This document shows positions 9,885 through 19,234 of a DNA stretch of 64,000 nt, piece after piece (the stretch's first letter is position 1; every line of letters starts with the position of its first letter). The translations under genes and the position numbers were made by a program. The DNA lies in NCBI RefSeq assembly GCF_016595495.1, contig NZ_JAENIM010000021.1, positions 62,001 to 126,000 of the forward strand, given 5' to 3'. The stretch is from Persicirhabdus sediminis (GTDB lineage Bacteria > Verrucomicrobiota > Verrucomicrobiia > Verrucomicrobiales > Akkermansiaceae). The notes beneath the pieces were generated by a model that made no database searches, was not told where the DNA came from, and saw only the letters and a program-made list of their open reading frames with translations.

Positions 9885-10187
9885 GATGTAGGGATATGTT
9901 CTTAGGGGAAGAGACTACCCAGTGATGAGTTAAACACTCGATTTAGTAAAGTGTTTTTCTATCTTCTAAAAAAAATCATCCCACAAAAACCTATCAGAAA
10001 AACACCCCCATTCCCCATTTCATAATCACTCAGGGCTTAAACACATTTTCAGCTAGGAATCAAAAAACATGACACACCCCCTAACTAACGATGATTAAAC
10101 AAATTAAATCACTAGATGTGGCTCCAGATTGACAGCAAACAACTATCTATCGACCACTATGACCAACAACTAGTCATAGCGAAGCAA
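9885..10187. other. Gap upstream of the S74 operon
   Basis: AT-rich sequence between the S74 gene and the trpS terminator; the S74 operon promoter must lie here. I see no convincing operator, RNA gene or small gene. Confidence 0.5.
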
Positions 10188-10217
10188 CAAAAAAGCCCAG
10201 CTGGAATCCAGCTAGGC
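10188..10217 (-). terminator. Rho-independent terminator of trpS
   Basis: On the minus strand an 11-bp stem (GCCTAGCTGGA/TCCAGCTGGGC, one T-G wobble pair) is followed by a run of T. Both arms are built from CCAGCTGG-like words typical of this window. Confidence 0.85.
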
Positions 10218-10250
10218 CTTTGACGAAAATGGTTAATTGATAGAATTAGT

Positions 10251-11216
10251 TTAGATCAATCCTACAGCTTTGCGCACGCGCTGGAGCACCACAGCGGCTT
10301 CCGCTCTCGCTTTCTCAGCGCCCTCAGCCAGCACACGATCAACATAGCTAGGGTCGGCGATAAGCTCGTCACGTTTCTCACGCATAGGAGCGAAGAACTC
10401 CCAATATGCCTCCCACAGGCGCCCTTTGAGATCGCCGTAACCGAAACCACCAGCGAGGAAATCAGCTTTCATTTGCTCAACGTCAGCCTCACTAGCAAAT
10501 AACTTGTAGAGATCGATGATGATAGATCCTTCAATTGGCTTTGGCTCTTCCACTGGAGTTGAGTCAGTCTTGATGCCCATGATGAGTTTACGCATCTTTT
10601 TCTTTGGCCCAAAGATTGGCAGTGTATTGCCATAGCTCTTGGACATTTTCTGGCCATCGAGCCCTGGGACAACCGCCGTATTTTCACGGATCTGCGACTC
10701 AGGCATAACCAACAGATCTTTTCCAAACTTGTCGTTAATCTTGCCAGCTAGATCGCGAGTCACCTCAACGTGCTGCTTTTGATCTTTACCTACAGGAACA
10801 ACGTTAGAGTCATAAAGAAGGATGTCTGCAGCCATCAATACTGGATAAGCAAACAAACCGTGGTTAGGTGAAAACCCTTTCGCGATTTTATCTTTATAAG
10901 AATGGCAGCGCTCTAGCAGTCCCATTGGGCAGACGGTGGATAAAATCCACGCCAACTCGTTAACCTCTGGCACATCGCTCTGACGGAAAAATGTAGCCTT
11001 CGCTGGATCGAGCCCGCAAGCAAGGAAATCAACTGCCATCTCTCGCACATTTTCACGCAGCTCGTCAGCGTTTTCCGAGGTATTCATGGCATGGTAGTTA
11101 GCGATGAAATAAAAGGCATCGCCCTCATCTTGCAATTTCACAGCTGGCTGCATGGCACCAAAATAATTACCCACATGTAATTTACCGCTTGGCTGAAGTC
11201 CGGTCAGAATTCTCAT
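10251..11216 (-). CDS. trpS: Tryptophan--tRNA ligase
   Basis: A 321-residue class I aminoacyl-tRNA synthetase that charges tRNA-Trp in the cytoplasm. The HIGH-type motif is at the N-terminus (PSGKLHVGNYFGAM), the KMSKS loop is present (GQKMSKSYGN), and VGKDQKQHVEVTRD is typical of TrpRS. Length matches bacterial TrpRS (about 320-340). It is monocistronic with its own terminator. I saw no T-box or leader peptide upstream. Confidence 0.97.
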   Translation of the reverse strand: MRILTGLQPSGKLHVGNYFGAMQPAVKLQDEGDAFYFIANYHAMNTSENADELRENVREMAVDFLACGLDPAKATFFRQSDVPEVNELAWILSTVCPMGLLERCHSYKDKIAKGFSPNHGLFAYPVLMAADILLYDSNVVPVGKDQKQHVEVTRDLAGKINDKFGKDLLVMPESQIRENTAVVPGLDGQKMSKSYGNTLPIFGPKKKMRKLIMGIKTDSTPVEEPKPIEGSIIIDLYKLFASEADVEQMKADFLAGGFGYGDLKGRLWEAYWEFFAPMREKRDELIADPSYVDRVLAEGAEKARAEAAVVLQRVRKAVGLI

Positions 11217-11542
11217 GGCTGGATGATGCGAATCTCCAGCTACTTGTCAAGGGTGCGCATGCCCATATGCACGCTAGAATTTGCAGCCACCACGCATTTC
11301 TCACCATCACCGTAATCTTTAGTCCAGATGGGGAAAATTTAGCCCAACAAACTAAATCGAACAAGCCACCCGCTCACCACAAGCGACGAGAGCGCCATAA
11401 CCCTTGATTTCCAAGCAACAACAAACAATCCCAGTTCCTCCCTAGCAGATGAATTTCACCAGTTACTCAGCAGAGATTTTTTACTCTTCACCTCAGCTGG
11501 TGATCGTGCCACATTGCGCGCGTTAATCACCTACTCCATCCC
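11217..11542. other. Divergent intergenic region between trpS and the DUF368 gene
   Basis: About 326 bp between divergent genes; both promoters should lie here. I see no strong palindrome, RNA gene or small gene with coding features. Confidence 0.5.
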
Positions 11543-12481
11543 TTGAACAAAGAGCACATTTTCACTTTCCTTAAAGGTTTCGCCATGGGCGCAGCCAATG
11601 TCATCCCAGGCGTATCAGGTGGCACTATCGCCTTCATCACTGGCATTTACGAGCGGCTCATCAATGCCCTAAAATCCATGGGGCCAACTGCCATCAAACT
11701 GCTATTCAAACGCGACATCAAAGCTTTTGCCGCTCATATAGACCTCTATTTCCTCATCTCCTTAGGTCTTGGCGTGATCTGTTCCGTATTCACTCTAGCA
11801 AAGGTTCTCAAAGTAGCTAACACCAGCCATCCAGTTTGGGTTTCTGCCTTCTTCTTTGGCCTCATCCTTGCATCCATTTTCTCCGTCGGACGTATGGTGA
11901 AAAATTGGGCCCCCAGACAAGTTCTCGCCTTAGTCATTGGTCTCAGTCTAGCAGTCACCTTGGTTTTAGTCGACCAAGCCCAACAGAACCGCGACCCGAT
12001 GTATCTAGCTATTTGTGGCATCGCAGCGATGTGCTCAATGATCATTCCCGGCATCTCTGGTTCATTCATCCTCCTTCTCATGGGTAACTACGAGCTCATC
12101 ATGTTAGAAAGCGTCAACATGCTTCGCCTCGGTGAATTTGGAGTCGCTCTACCTATTCTCATTCCCGTAGGCATCGGCGCAGTAGCTGGCCTAATCGCTC
12201 TATCACATATCCTCAGCTGGTTATTTAAAACTTACCACGATACCGCTGTCGCGCTGATTACAGGCTTTGTGGCTGGCTCTCTCGCCATCATCTGGCCGTG
12301 GAAGGAAGCTGGCAAAATTGAGCGATTTAACGGCAAAGAGAAGATTGTTAGCTGGAAGCACACACTACCAGACTTTTCTACTTCACACGACCTCATAGCA
12401 GCTGCTATTGTCATTGCTGGCATCGCCCTCATTGTTGTAACCGAGTACCTAGCAGCGAAGGGTAACAAGACCACAAACTAA
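11543..12481 (+). CDS. DUF368 integral membrane protein (PopT-like undecaprenyl-phosphate translocase)
   Basis: A 312-residue polytopic membrane protein with about eight to ten hydrophobic segments. It carries the family's N-terminal signature (KGFAMGAANVIPGVSGGT) and a second, internally repeated signature (MIIPGISGSFILLLMG). DUF368 members have been identified as flippases that recycle undecaprenyl phosphate for cell-wall and O-antigen synthesis. That role is assigned here by family only. The start is TTG at 11543; the next in-frame ATG (11585) would cut the first conserved helix, so TTG is preferred. The next gene starts about 45 bp downstream on the same strand. Confidence 0.85.
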   Translation: MNKEHIFTFLKGFAMGAANVIPGVSGGTIAFITGIYERLINALKSMGPTAIKLLFKRDIKAFAAHIDLYFLISLGLGVICSVFTLAKVLKVANTSHPVWVSAFFFGLILASIFSVGRMVKNWAPRQVLALVIGLSLAVTLVLVDQAQQNRDPMYLAICGIAAMCSMIIPGISGSFILLLMGNYELIMLESVNMLRLGEFGVALPILIPVGIGAVAGLIALSHILSWLFKTYHDTAVALITGFVAGSLAIIWPWKEAGKIERFNGKEKIVSWKHTLPDFSTSHDLIAAAIVIAGIALIVVTEYLAAKGNKTTN

Positions 12482-12527
12482 GATATCTGGTTGCATCAAA
12501 GCAACAACAGACTAACAATAATCCCCA

Positions 12528-13832
12528 ATGCAAACAAAGATCTCACTATCAAGCTTCATTATAACCTGCCTGATTTTGGTCGTCTCAGTCACCGTGGTCT
12601 GGTTTACCACGGGTGGGCACAAAGCTCATGATGTTTGGTTAGAACAAGTTCGCAATAGCAGCCCAGAAGCAATTCCAGCTCAACGGCCCGCCCCAGATCC
12701 GAACCAACTGGAGCCAGCGCAGATCAATGTTGAAGAGCGCCTTGGCGTGCTATTTCGCCAGTACCCGTCACTTACTACCCCGCCAGCTAACGATGCAAGC
12801 CGCCACTATCAAGTCTTAGCTGCGTGGTTTGACATCAATGATCGCCCTGCGCTTTCCAGCCAGTTTGCGCAAATGGAGCTCATGCTCGGTGACGACAGCA
12901 GATGGGATGCTAACGCCGCTCAGGCATTTCTTGCCGAACACCAACTTCTCAGCGTCAAAGTTCGCCAGCTAGGCCCGTTGCTAGATTTGCCCAAATCACT
13001 AACGGCTGATGACTACGCTAGCGGCAATACTAGCCGGTATCAAGATCAGCTGAATACCGCTAAAAGCTATATCATTTTCTGCAGGCTACATTTTGCTCTG
13101 CATGCCAAACTTGGCCAATTGGAAGAAGCGGCTGCATTCTACCAACTCGTTCATGAAGCTCGCAAAGTAGCCAAAGTAGGCATCGAAGGATCGTCCATTG
13201 GCGTCGCCATTTCAAATAAGCTCGATAGCCTAACTCAACAAGTCGCCCCCGAGCAGCCAAGCATCCTCACTATCCGTGAACGCTTCCCATTCCAGCTGCC
13301 CAGTTACAGCGAAATTCTCAGATACGAATTCCGTATCAACATGGAAACATTGTACTCATGGGCGCAGACCACACCAGATGGACGCCTCGTCATCAACAGC
13401 CCTGAGTTTCCCCGCGAGATCACGGTGATAGAGATTGAGTCGGCTTTCACGACGGCCTACACCTACTACGTTAGAGAGCTTGCTGAATACGAAGAAATCC
13501 ACGGCTATTCTCCGGACTTCCTCACACTGGCCAAGATTCAGAACAACTTTCAGGCACCTCTATCATCTCTTCAGCAAGAAATCATCGATCGTCATTTTAC
13601 CACTTTTGCTGGGCACGCAACCGGGCTCAACCGAGCGAAGTTAGTCCACTACATGCTCAATGCAGCTTTGGATATTGCCACTGCTGAAAATGCTGGACGC
13701 AAGTACACTGAGCCGCTGCCGATTAACTTTCAAACTCGCGAGCGCGTCAGCTGGAACGGCGACAGTAACTCGCTGCAGACCAAGCTTGGCATGGAAGAAA
13801 TCTCCATCGAGATTCCTTCCCGCAACAAGTAA
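12528..13832 (+). CDS. Membrane-anchored protein of unknown function
   Basis: A 434-residue protein with one N-terminal membrane segment (SFIITCLILVVSVTVVWF). It continues with a Pro-rich linker and a mainly helical domain presumably in the periplasm. I recognise no catalytic motif or family. Similar proteins of about 400-500 residues with a single N-terminal helix are common in Verrucomicrobia, often without a name. It follows the DUF368 gene on the same strand and may be co-transcribed. It converges with the GHL10 gene, ending only 9 nt away. Confidence 0.75.
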   Translation: MQTKISLSSFIITCLILVVSVTVVWFTTGGHKAHDVWLEQVRNSSPEAIPAQRPAPDPNQLEPAQINVEERLGVLFRQYPSLTTPPANDASRHYQVLAAWFDINDRPALSSQFAQMELMLGDDSRWDANAAQAFLAEHQLLSVKVRQLGPLLDLPKSLTADDYASGNTSRYQDQLNTAKSYIIFCRLHFALHAKLGQLEEAAAFYQLVHEARKVAKVGIEGSSIGVAISNKLDSLTQQVAPEQPSILTIRERFPFQLPSYSEILRYEFRINMETLYSWAQTTPDGRLVINSPEFPREITVIEIESAFTTAYTYYVRELAEYEEIHGYSPDFLTLAKIQNNFQAPLSSLQQEIIDRHFTTFAGHATGLNRAKLVHYMLNAALDIATAENAGRKYTEPLPINFQTRERVSWNGDSNSLQTKLGMEEISIEIPSRNK

Positions 13833-13841
13833 TGGTAAAAA

Positions 13842-15278
13842 CTAACGCTGAACTACAGCTTGGTCGCCTTCCGTACCGTAGCGGTCTACACCAACGATAG
13901 CTATCAGCTCAGGGCTACCTTTAATCGTCAGCTTGTTAGTTCCAGCTGGAACGACTTTGATAGCAACCCACTTGCCATTATAGCGAGCTTGCACACCATA
14001 TTTGGCTGCGCCTTTGACCGATCTCCAGCTCAGGCTAACATTACCTCCAGATCCTTTCGCACTAATACTTGGCGCATCTACCTTTTTCTTACTCAGCCAC
14101 GGCATTGGCGGTACCAGCGCTGGCGTAGTGTACATGTTTTTACTCAACTGGCTGGAAATTCCACCACGGTTCTCCATCAATGCTTTCACGCTCCAGTGGA
14201 TATGCCCAACATAATTTCTACCAATACTGCGTGAGTAGGAAACTTGATTCACAATCTCTGACGCCGGACGGCCAGGATCGGCGGTGCTATTAATCCTAGA
14301 TGTCGCTATCCCAGGCCACACCGGGCGTTTTCCTTGTTTGCGCCACCAATCTAGCAATAATGTATAACTTTGCTTCTTCGGCTGGATGCGCCAATACAAC
14401 TGAGGTGCTAGATAATCGCACCACGAGCTGGCTAACCATTTTCTTGAGTCAGCAGATAGATGTTCGTGAGCATCGATACCAGCTTCGATACCAGCTGGCA
14501 CACCAGGCTTCCAGATGCCAAACGGGCTAATTCCCACGCGCACCCATGGTTTGATCCCCTTGACGGTACGGTACATATCTTTGACGTAGTTATCGACGTA
14601 TCCACGACGCTTTGCCGGACTCAGTCCATCAGGAAATGGACGTGTCACTTGTCCATTTTTCACATCTGGATAGGGGTAAAAATAATCATCAATATGCACA
14701 CCATCGATATCGTAACGACGCACCACATCCGCAATCACATCTAACGCACGTTTCCGCACCGCTGATTTAGACGGATCTAACCACACATATTGTTTGTACC
14801 TTTTTGTCAGGCTTGGTGATGTTTTGGTAATGTGATTGCTAGATGCTCTATGGCTGACGTTGCACAGAGCGCGGAACGGATTGAACCACGCATGAACTTC
14901 AATACCGCGGGCGTGCGCCTGTTGGATGGCATACGCTAAAGGGTCATAACCTGGGTCTTTACCCATCGTTCCCGTTAGCCACTGACTCCATGGTTCAAGC
15001 CTAGATCTATAAAGCGCATCGGCATTGGGGCGGACTTGCAGGATGATGGCATTCATTTTCATCGCCGCCATTTTATCTAGAATGCGGCGCATTTCAGCCT
15101 GCTGAGCAGACGCGCTCAAACCGGCTTTGCTAGGCCAATCGATATTATGTACCGTAGCTACCCAAGCTGCGCGAAACTCTTTCGGCATCAGCGGGGCCTT
15201 TTCCCGAGAAGGTTTATAAGTCTGGCCGATGGCAGATGTCATCAGCGCCAATATGAGGATGAAAATTCTAGGAGTCAT
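13842..15278 (-). CDS. Secreted GHL10 (DUF187) glycoside hydrolase-like protein
   Basis: A 478-residue protein with a signal peptide (MTPRIFILILALMTSAIGQ). Residues about 34-340 form a GHL10/DUF187 TIM barrel, with FRAAWVATVHNIDWPS, MNAIILQVRPNADALY, GIEVHAWFNPFRA and YDIDGVHIDDYFYPYP as landmarks. The YDIDGVHIDDY strand carries the likely catalytic acidic residues. The C-terminal about 80 residues are fibronectin-III-like. Relatives (YngK family) are thought to act on envelope or extracellular polysaccharides; the substrate is not known. It appears to be a single-gene unit. Confidence 0.88.
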   Translation of the reverse strand: MTPRIFILILALMTSAIGQTYKPSREKAPLMPKEFRAAWVATVHNIDWPSKAGLSASAQQAEMRRILDKMAAMKMNAIILQVRPNADALYRSRLEPWSQWLTGTMGKDPGYDPLAYAIQQAHARGIEVHAWFNPFRALCNVSHRASSNHITKTSPSLTKRYKQYVWLDPSKSAVRKRALDVIADVVRRYDIDGVHIDDYFYPYPDVKNGQVTRPFPDGLSPAKRRGYVDNYVKDMYRTVKGIKPWVRVGISPFGIWKPGVPAGIEAGIDAHEHLSADSRKWLASSWCDYLAPQLYWRIQPKKQSYTLLLDWWRKQGKRPVWPGIATSRINSTADPGRPASEIVNQVSYSRSIGRNYVGHIHWSVKALMENRGGISSQLSKNMYTTPALVPPMPWLSKKKVDAPSISAKGSGGNVSLSWRSVKGAAKYGVQARYNGKWVAIKVVPAGTNKLTIKGSPELIAIVGVDRYGTEGDQAVVQR

Positions 15279-15390
15279 AATCTATGTATGGGTAGATAGT
15301 AGCTAGCGGAATTCAGCGCGCAGCGGTCTAGCAAAGGTATAAACCACATCCCACGGCTTGGCTAGTAGCTAGCTAGAAAAATGCTCATTT

Positions 15391-17241
15391 TCACAAATTC
15401 CCCATCATGCGCTTAACCAAGCGATAGCCCTCCACATCGGGAGCCTGTGAGATAGCTGTAAAGTACTCGTTGATGCGATGGTAGCCACGTTTGCATAAAT
15501 AATCACAGGTCTGCTCGAGTTGTTTACCATCGACCTGTGGGTCATTTGATAGAATTAGAGCGTGAGTACGCATGCAAGCACAGCTCATAGCGAACAGCTC
15601 GGTGGCAATGTCCACTAGTCTTCCTAGCCTCAGCTGATCACGCTCTAACTTCGGCCCTTTAATCACCATGGAATGAAATAGCGCCCTAGCGAGACGACGG
15701 CTCAAGTGGTTGATCTTTTTCAAATGTCCAGCTAGCAAGGCTGACATCGATTCGGGCACATCCGCACCACGAGGCAACCATCTAGCGGGATACCACTGGG
15801 CATAATGCAATCCAGCTTTCGCTGCCGCCGAAAGTCTATCAGCGATGCCCAAGCGCGTATCAATCGCCTTGGCGCCGCGACGCAAATGAGGGTCTAACGC
15901 CTCACGGGCGATGAACAATTTCATAATCTCACTAGATCCCTCAAAGATAGTATTGATGCGACAATCGCGGAACATGCGCTCGATGGGATCTGCCGATTCA
16001 CCACGAGCACGCAACGAATCCGCTGTTTCATAACCTCGTCCACCACGGATCTGCATCGCCATGTCAATATCACTCCACGCCGCTTCCGTGCCCCACAGTT
16101 TGGCCATCGCCGCCTCAATGCGGATGTCCGCTTTTTTATTCTCATCCACTAGGGAAGAAACATAATAGACCATAGACTCAGTAGCTAACAAATCAGCTGA
16201 AATATCAGCCAGCTTGCTAGCAATCGCAGCATGCCGGCCAATTTGCTGTCCCCACTGGACGCGCTCATGACTCCAGCGCAGGGTAATTTCCTGAGCTCTA
16301 CGCATCAGGCCTATACAGGCGGCTGGCAATGTTAGTCTCCCCGTGTTCAGGGTGGTCAGCGCCACTTTTAACCCCTTGCCTACTTTATAAACCACATCAT
16401 CCAACGGCACTTTGACATCGTGAAACCTAACTACCCCATTATACAAAGCTTTGAGCCCCATGAAATGGCAGCGAGTCACGATTTCGACTCCGTCAGCTTC
16501 GACATCTACTAGAAATGCCGTCGTTGCATGAGGTTTCGCCTCTGAAGGCGTCTTTGCCATGACGATGATGTATCGAGATTTCAGTAGATTGGTGCACCAG
16601 ACTTTTTCGCCGTTGAGAAGGAAATGGGATCCATCCTCGCTCAGTTCGGCTGTAGTTAGCATACCAGCTGGATCTGAGCCTACGCCACTTTCGGTGAGGG
16701 CAAATGCCGACACCCCTCCAGCTGCGCAGTGCGGCAGGTATTTTTCTTTTTGCGCCTCCGTGCCAAAAACTAACAACGGCTGAGGAACACCAATAGACTG
16801 GTGAGCGGAAAGCAATGCAGCTAGGTTTCCGCAATGGCTGCCAAGCAGCATGGCTGTTCTAGAGTAGTTGGTTTGCGACAATCCCAGCCCGCCATATTTT
16901 TGCGGAATTTTGATACCAAAACATCCCATCTCAGCTAGCTGAGCAAATACCTCATCGGGGATTTCCCCTTCTCTATCAATCGCGTCAGGATCGACTTCGT
17001 CATTAAGGTAACATTCTAATCGGCCAATAAAATCATTGCCCAGCTCGGCATCATCATGACTCTGAACACAATGAGCTAACATCGGTGAAAATTTGGGAAC
17101 ACCCATAAACAAGCTAGCGGCAAAACCACTGACAGCTCGTGTATCACGGCTATCTTCAGCCATTTCTAACGCCGCGCGCTGGCCTTCATTCATCGTTGAG
17201 GTATCGATGATGCCATGTTCTTGTTGTTCATTTTGCTTCAT
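15391..17241 (-). CDS. Acyl-CoA dehydrogenase, long (VLCAD/FadE-type) form
   Basis: A 616-residue FAD-dependent acyl-CoA dehydrogenase for the first step of beta-oxidation. Landmarks are the substrate/FAD loop (FALTESGVGSDPAG), NGEKVWCTN, and the C-terminal catalytic region (INTIFEGSSEIMKLFIAREA). It is about 200 residues longer than short and medium-chain enzymes, like VLCAD and other long forms with a C-terminal extension. I chose ATG 17241 because an AAGGAGG ribosome site lies 6 nt upstream and the stop of the upstream gene falls just before it. A longer frame from 17322 would overlap that gene by 80 bp. Last gene of the operon. Confidence 0.93.
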   Translation of the reverse strand: MKQNEQQEHGIIDTSTMNEGQRAALEMAEDSRDTRAVSGFAASLFMGVPKFSPMLAHCVQSHDDAELGNDFIGRLECYLNDEVDPDAIDREGEIPDEVFAQLAEMGCFGIKIPQKYGGLGLSQTNYSRTAMLLGSHCGNLAALLSAHQSIGVPQPLLVFGTEAQKEKYLPHCAAGGVSAFALTESGVGSDPAGMLTTAELSEDGSHFLLNGEKVWCTNLLKSRYIIVMAKTPSEAKPHATTAFLVDVEADGVEIVTRCHFMGLKALYNGVVRFHDVKVPLDDVVYKVGKGLKVALTTLNTGRLTLPAACIGLMRRAQEITLRWSHERVQWGQQIGRHAAIASKLADISADLLATESMVYYVSSLVDENKKADIRIEAAMAKLWGTEAAWSDIDMAMQIRGGRGYETADSLRARGESADPIERMFRDCRINTIFEGSSEIMKLFIAREALDPHLRRGAKAIDTRLGIADRLSAAAKAGLHYAQWYPARWLPRGADVPESMSALLAGHLKKINHLSRRLARALFHSMVIKGPKLERDQLRLGRLVDIATELFAMSCACMRTHALILSNDPQVDGKQLEQTCDYLCKRGYHRINEYFTAISQAPDVEGYRLVKRMMGNL

Positions 17242-17242
17242 A

Positions 17243-19231
17243 TCATTCCTCCTTATAAAACTTCTCATCGGCCCAAGCAAAATCATCAGATGCTCGCAGT
17301 GGCCCGCCACGGAATGGCGCATAACCAGTTCCCATCACCATGGCAAAATCCAACACACTCGCCGAGCTCACCACTCCTTGAGCCAGACACAACGCGGCTT
17401 CCTCACTCATTTTTCTAGCTAACTGCTCAGCTAGATCTTTTGGAGCCTGCTGCGGTTTCACTTGGCCTACTAGCTGCGGGTTCACGCCCACTTTCTTTTT
17501 CCCTTTATACAGGTAAAACCCACAGCCAGATTTCTGCCCGAGCATATTCATTTCTAGCAACTGCTGCAGCAGTTCGGGCATTTGCATGCGCTCTGGATAT
17601 GCCTCCACCAGAGTATTGGCCACATATTGTCCCACATCAATGCCCACAACATCCATCAAATGAATTGGCCCCATAGGCATACCATAATCTAGCATTACGC
17701 GGTCCAGCGTTTCTATATCCACACCGCGCTCGTACCAATGAGCCGCTTCCAACATGTAGGGCATGAGAATGCGGTTGACCAAAAATCCAGGTGAATCTTT
17801 AACCACCACAGGCAGCTTGCCGATAGATTGAACAAACTTCACCGCGGTAGCTACGCTGACCTCATCGGTCTGCTCGGTAACAACAACCTCTACCAGTTTC
17901 ATCATAGGCACGGGATTAAAAAAATGCAGCCCTAGCAGGCGTTCTGGCCGGTGAACCACATCAGCTAGTTGGTGAATCGGCAGCGCCGAAGTATTACTAG
18001 CCAGCACCGTTTCTGGGCCAGACCTTTCACTCAGGTCAGCAAAAATTTTCCTCTTCAACTCTAAATTCTCTGTGGCGGCCTCAATTACCAGCCCACAGCG
18101 CTGCAAACTAACCGGCTCACTCATGGGCTGGATTCTATCCATTCCAGCTTGCATCTGCCACTTACTAACAACACGCTTCTTCAGCGCTTGTTTGTAGGTT
18201 TTACTAATTCCCGCCATGCCAGAAGCCAGTGCTTCATTATTAACATCCTGCAGCAATACACTTTTGCCACGAGTACTCAACCAATAAGAAATGCCACTGC
18301 CCATAACACCTGCGCCAATCACTGCTGTCCTCTCAACCATGCGCGCACGATGATCATTTGGTTTCAGCTTGCGCGCCGCCTCATTTGAAAAGAAGAGCTC
18401 TGTGAGCCTGCGAGTCTCTGGACGCTGCAGCAAGCTAACAAAGGCTTTCCTCTCCATCGCCAGACTCTGACGACTGGAAACGTTAGGCGCTTTCACTAGA
18501 AGTTTGATAGACTCCTTGAGCGCTGGGTAATGGCCGCGAGATTTGGCCATCATCATAGACTTCGCCTTACTACCTATCAGCATGGCGCTAAGCGGGTTAT
18601 TTGTCAGCCAGTGGTTTTTGCGTTGAGGTTTCTTTTTGGCCATGAAACTCAAGCTGTATTGGAATAGGTTCTCTGCCGCGCATACCTCATCGACCAGCCC
18701 TTTAGCCTTCGCCGCCTTGCTTTTGAGCAACTTTCCAGCCAGTACTAACTGCAGCGCCTGAGGTAGGCCAATCAACTTAGGTAGACGCGTTGAGCCACCC
18801 CACGCAGGCACAATGCCTAGCAATGTTTCAGGTAAACCAATGCGTGTGCATGAGGCATCGGATGCGATGCGCCAGTCGCAAGCGAGAGCAATTTCACAGC
18901 CGCCACCAGCGCAGGCACCATGAATGGCAGCCACGGTTGGAATCTTTAAATTTTCAATGCGCTGAAAAACATTCTGTCCCATTTGCAGCAGCACTAACAA
19001 CTCCTGTTCAGATGCTCCAGCTAGGGTTTTAATATCGGCGCCCGCGATGAAGATTTTCTCTTTTGCTGATCGGATCAACAATCCTCTAACCAGAGGATCA
19101 GATTCTATCGCCGATACATGCACCTCTAACTCTTGCAGTACCGCGCCATCAAATAAGTTCGCCGAAGCTCCCGGTCGGTCAAAACTGAGCACCGCGATTT
19201 CTCCTATGTTACTGCGTTGAATGTATTTCAT
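17243..19231 (-). CDS. FadB/FadJ-like enoyl-CoA hydratase / 3-hydroxyacyl-CoA dehydrogenase
   Basis: A 662-residue fusion that carries out the hydration and NAD-dependent oxidation steps of beta-oxidation. The crotonase half (residues 1-280) has the oxyanion-hole regions IAGADIK and HGACAGGGCEIALACD and the E-containing GLPETLLGIVPAWGG. The dehydrogenase half has a Rossmann motif (VIGAGVMGSGIS), GLHFFNPVPMMKLVEVV and VKDSPGFLVNRI. It is shorter than E. coli FadB (729), mostly in linkers. It lies 3 nt after the thiolase gene, its expected partner in the trifunctional complex. Confidence 0.94.
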   Translation of the reverse strand: MKYIQRSNIGEIAVLSFDRPGASANLFDGAVLQELEVHVSAIESDPLVRGLLIRSAKEKIFIAGADIKTLAGASEQELLVLLQMGQNVFQRIENLKIPTVAAIHGACAGGGCEIALACDWRIASDASCTRIGLPETLLGIVPAWGGSTRLPKLIGLPQALQLVLAGKLLKSKAAKAKGLVDEVCAAENLFQYSLSFMAKKKPQRKNHWLTNNPLSAMLIGSKAKSMMMAKSRGHYPALKESIKLLVKAPNVSSRQSLAMERKAFVSLLQRPETRRLTELFFSNEAARKLKPNDHRARMVERTAVIGAGVMGSGISYWLSTRGKSVLLQDVNNEALASGMAGISKTYKQALKKRVVSKWQMQAGMDRIQPMSEPVSLQRCGLVIEAATENLELKRKIFADLSERSGPETVLASNTSALPIHQLADVVHRPERLLGLHFFNPVPMMKLVEVVVTEQTDEVSVATAVKFVQSIGKLPVVVKDSPGFLVNRILMPYMLEAAHWYERGVDIETLDRVMLDYGMPMGPIHLMDVVGIDVGQYVANTLVEAYPERMQMPELLQQLLEMNMLGQKSGCGFYLYKGKKKVGVNPQLVGQVKPQQAPKDLAEQLARKMSEEAALCLAQGVVSSASVLDFAMVMGTGYAPFRGGPLRASDDFAWADEKFYKEE
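17248..17254 (-). promoter_or_regulatory. Strong Shine-Dalgarno site embedded in the end of the FadB/FadJ-like gene
   Basis: AAGGAGG lies inside the last codons of the upstream gene (reading frame ...AAG GAG GAA TGA) and 6 nt before ATG 17241. It fixes the acyl-CoA dehydrogenase start and suggests translational coupling. Strong sites like this are rare in the window. Confidence 0.8.
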
Positions 19232-19234
19232 AAT

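Noticed and set aside
11189-11407. A 72-codon plus-strand frame at the trpS start
   Set aside because: Overlaps trpS antisense and has no ribosome site or family features.
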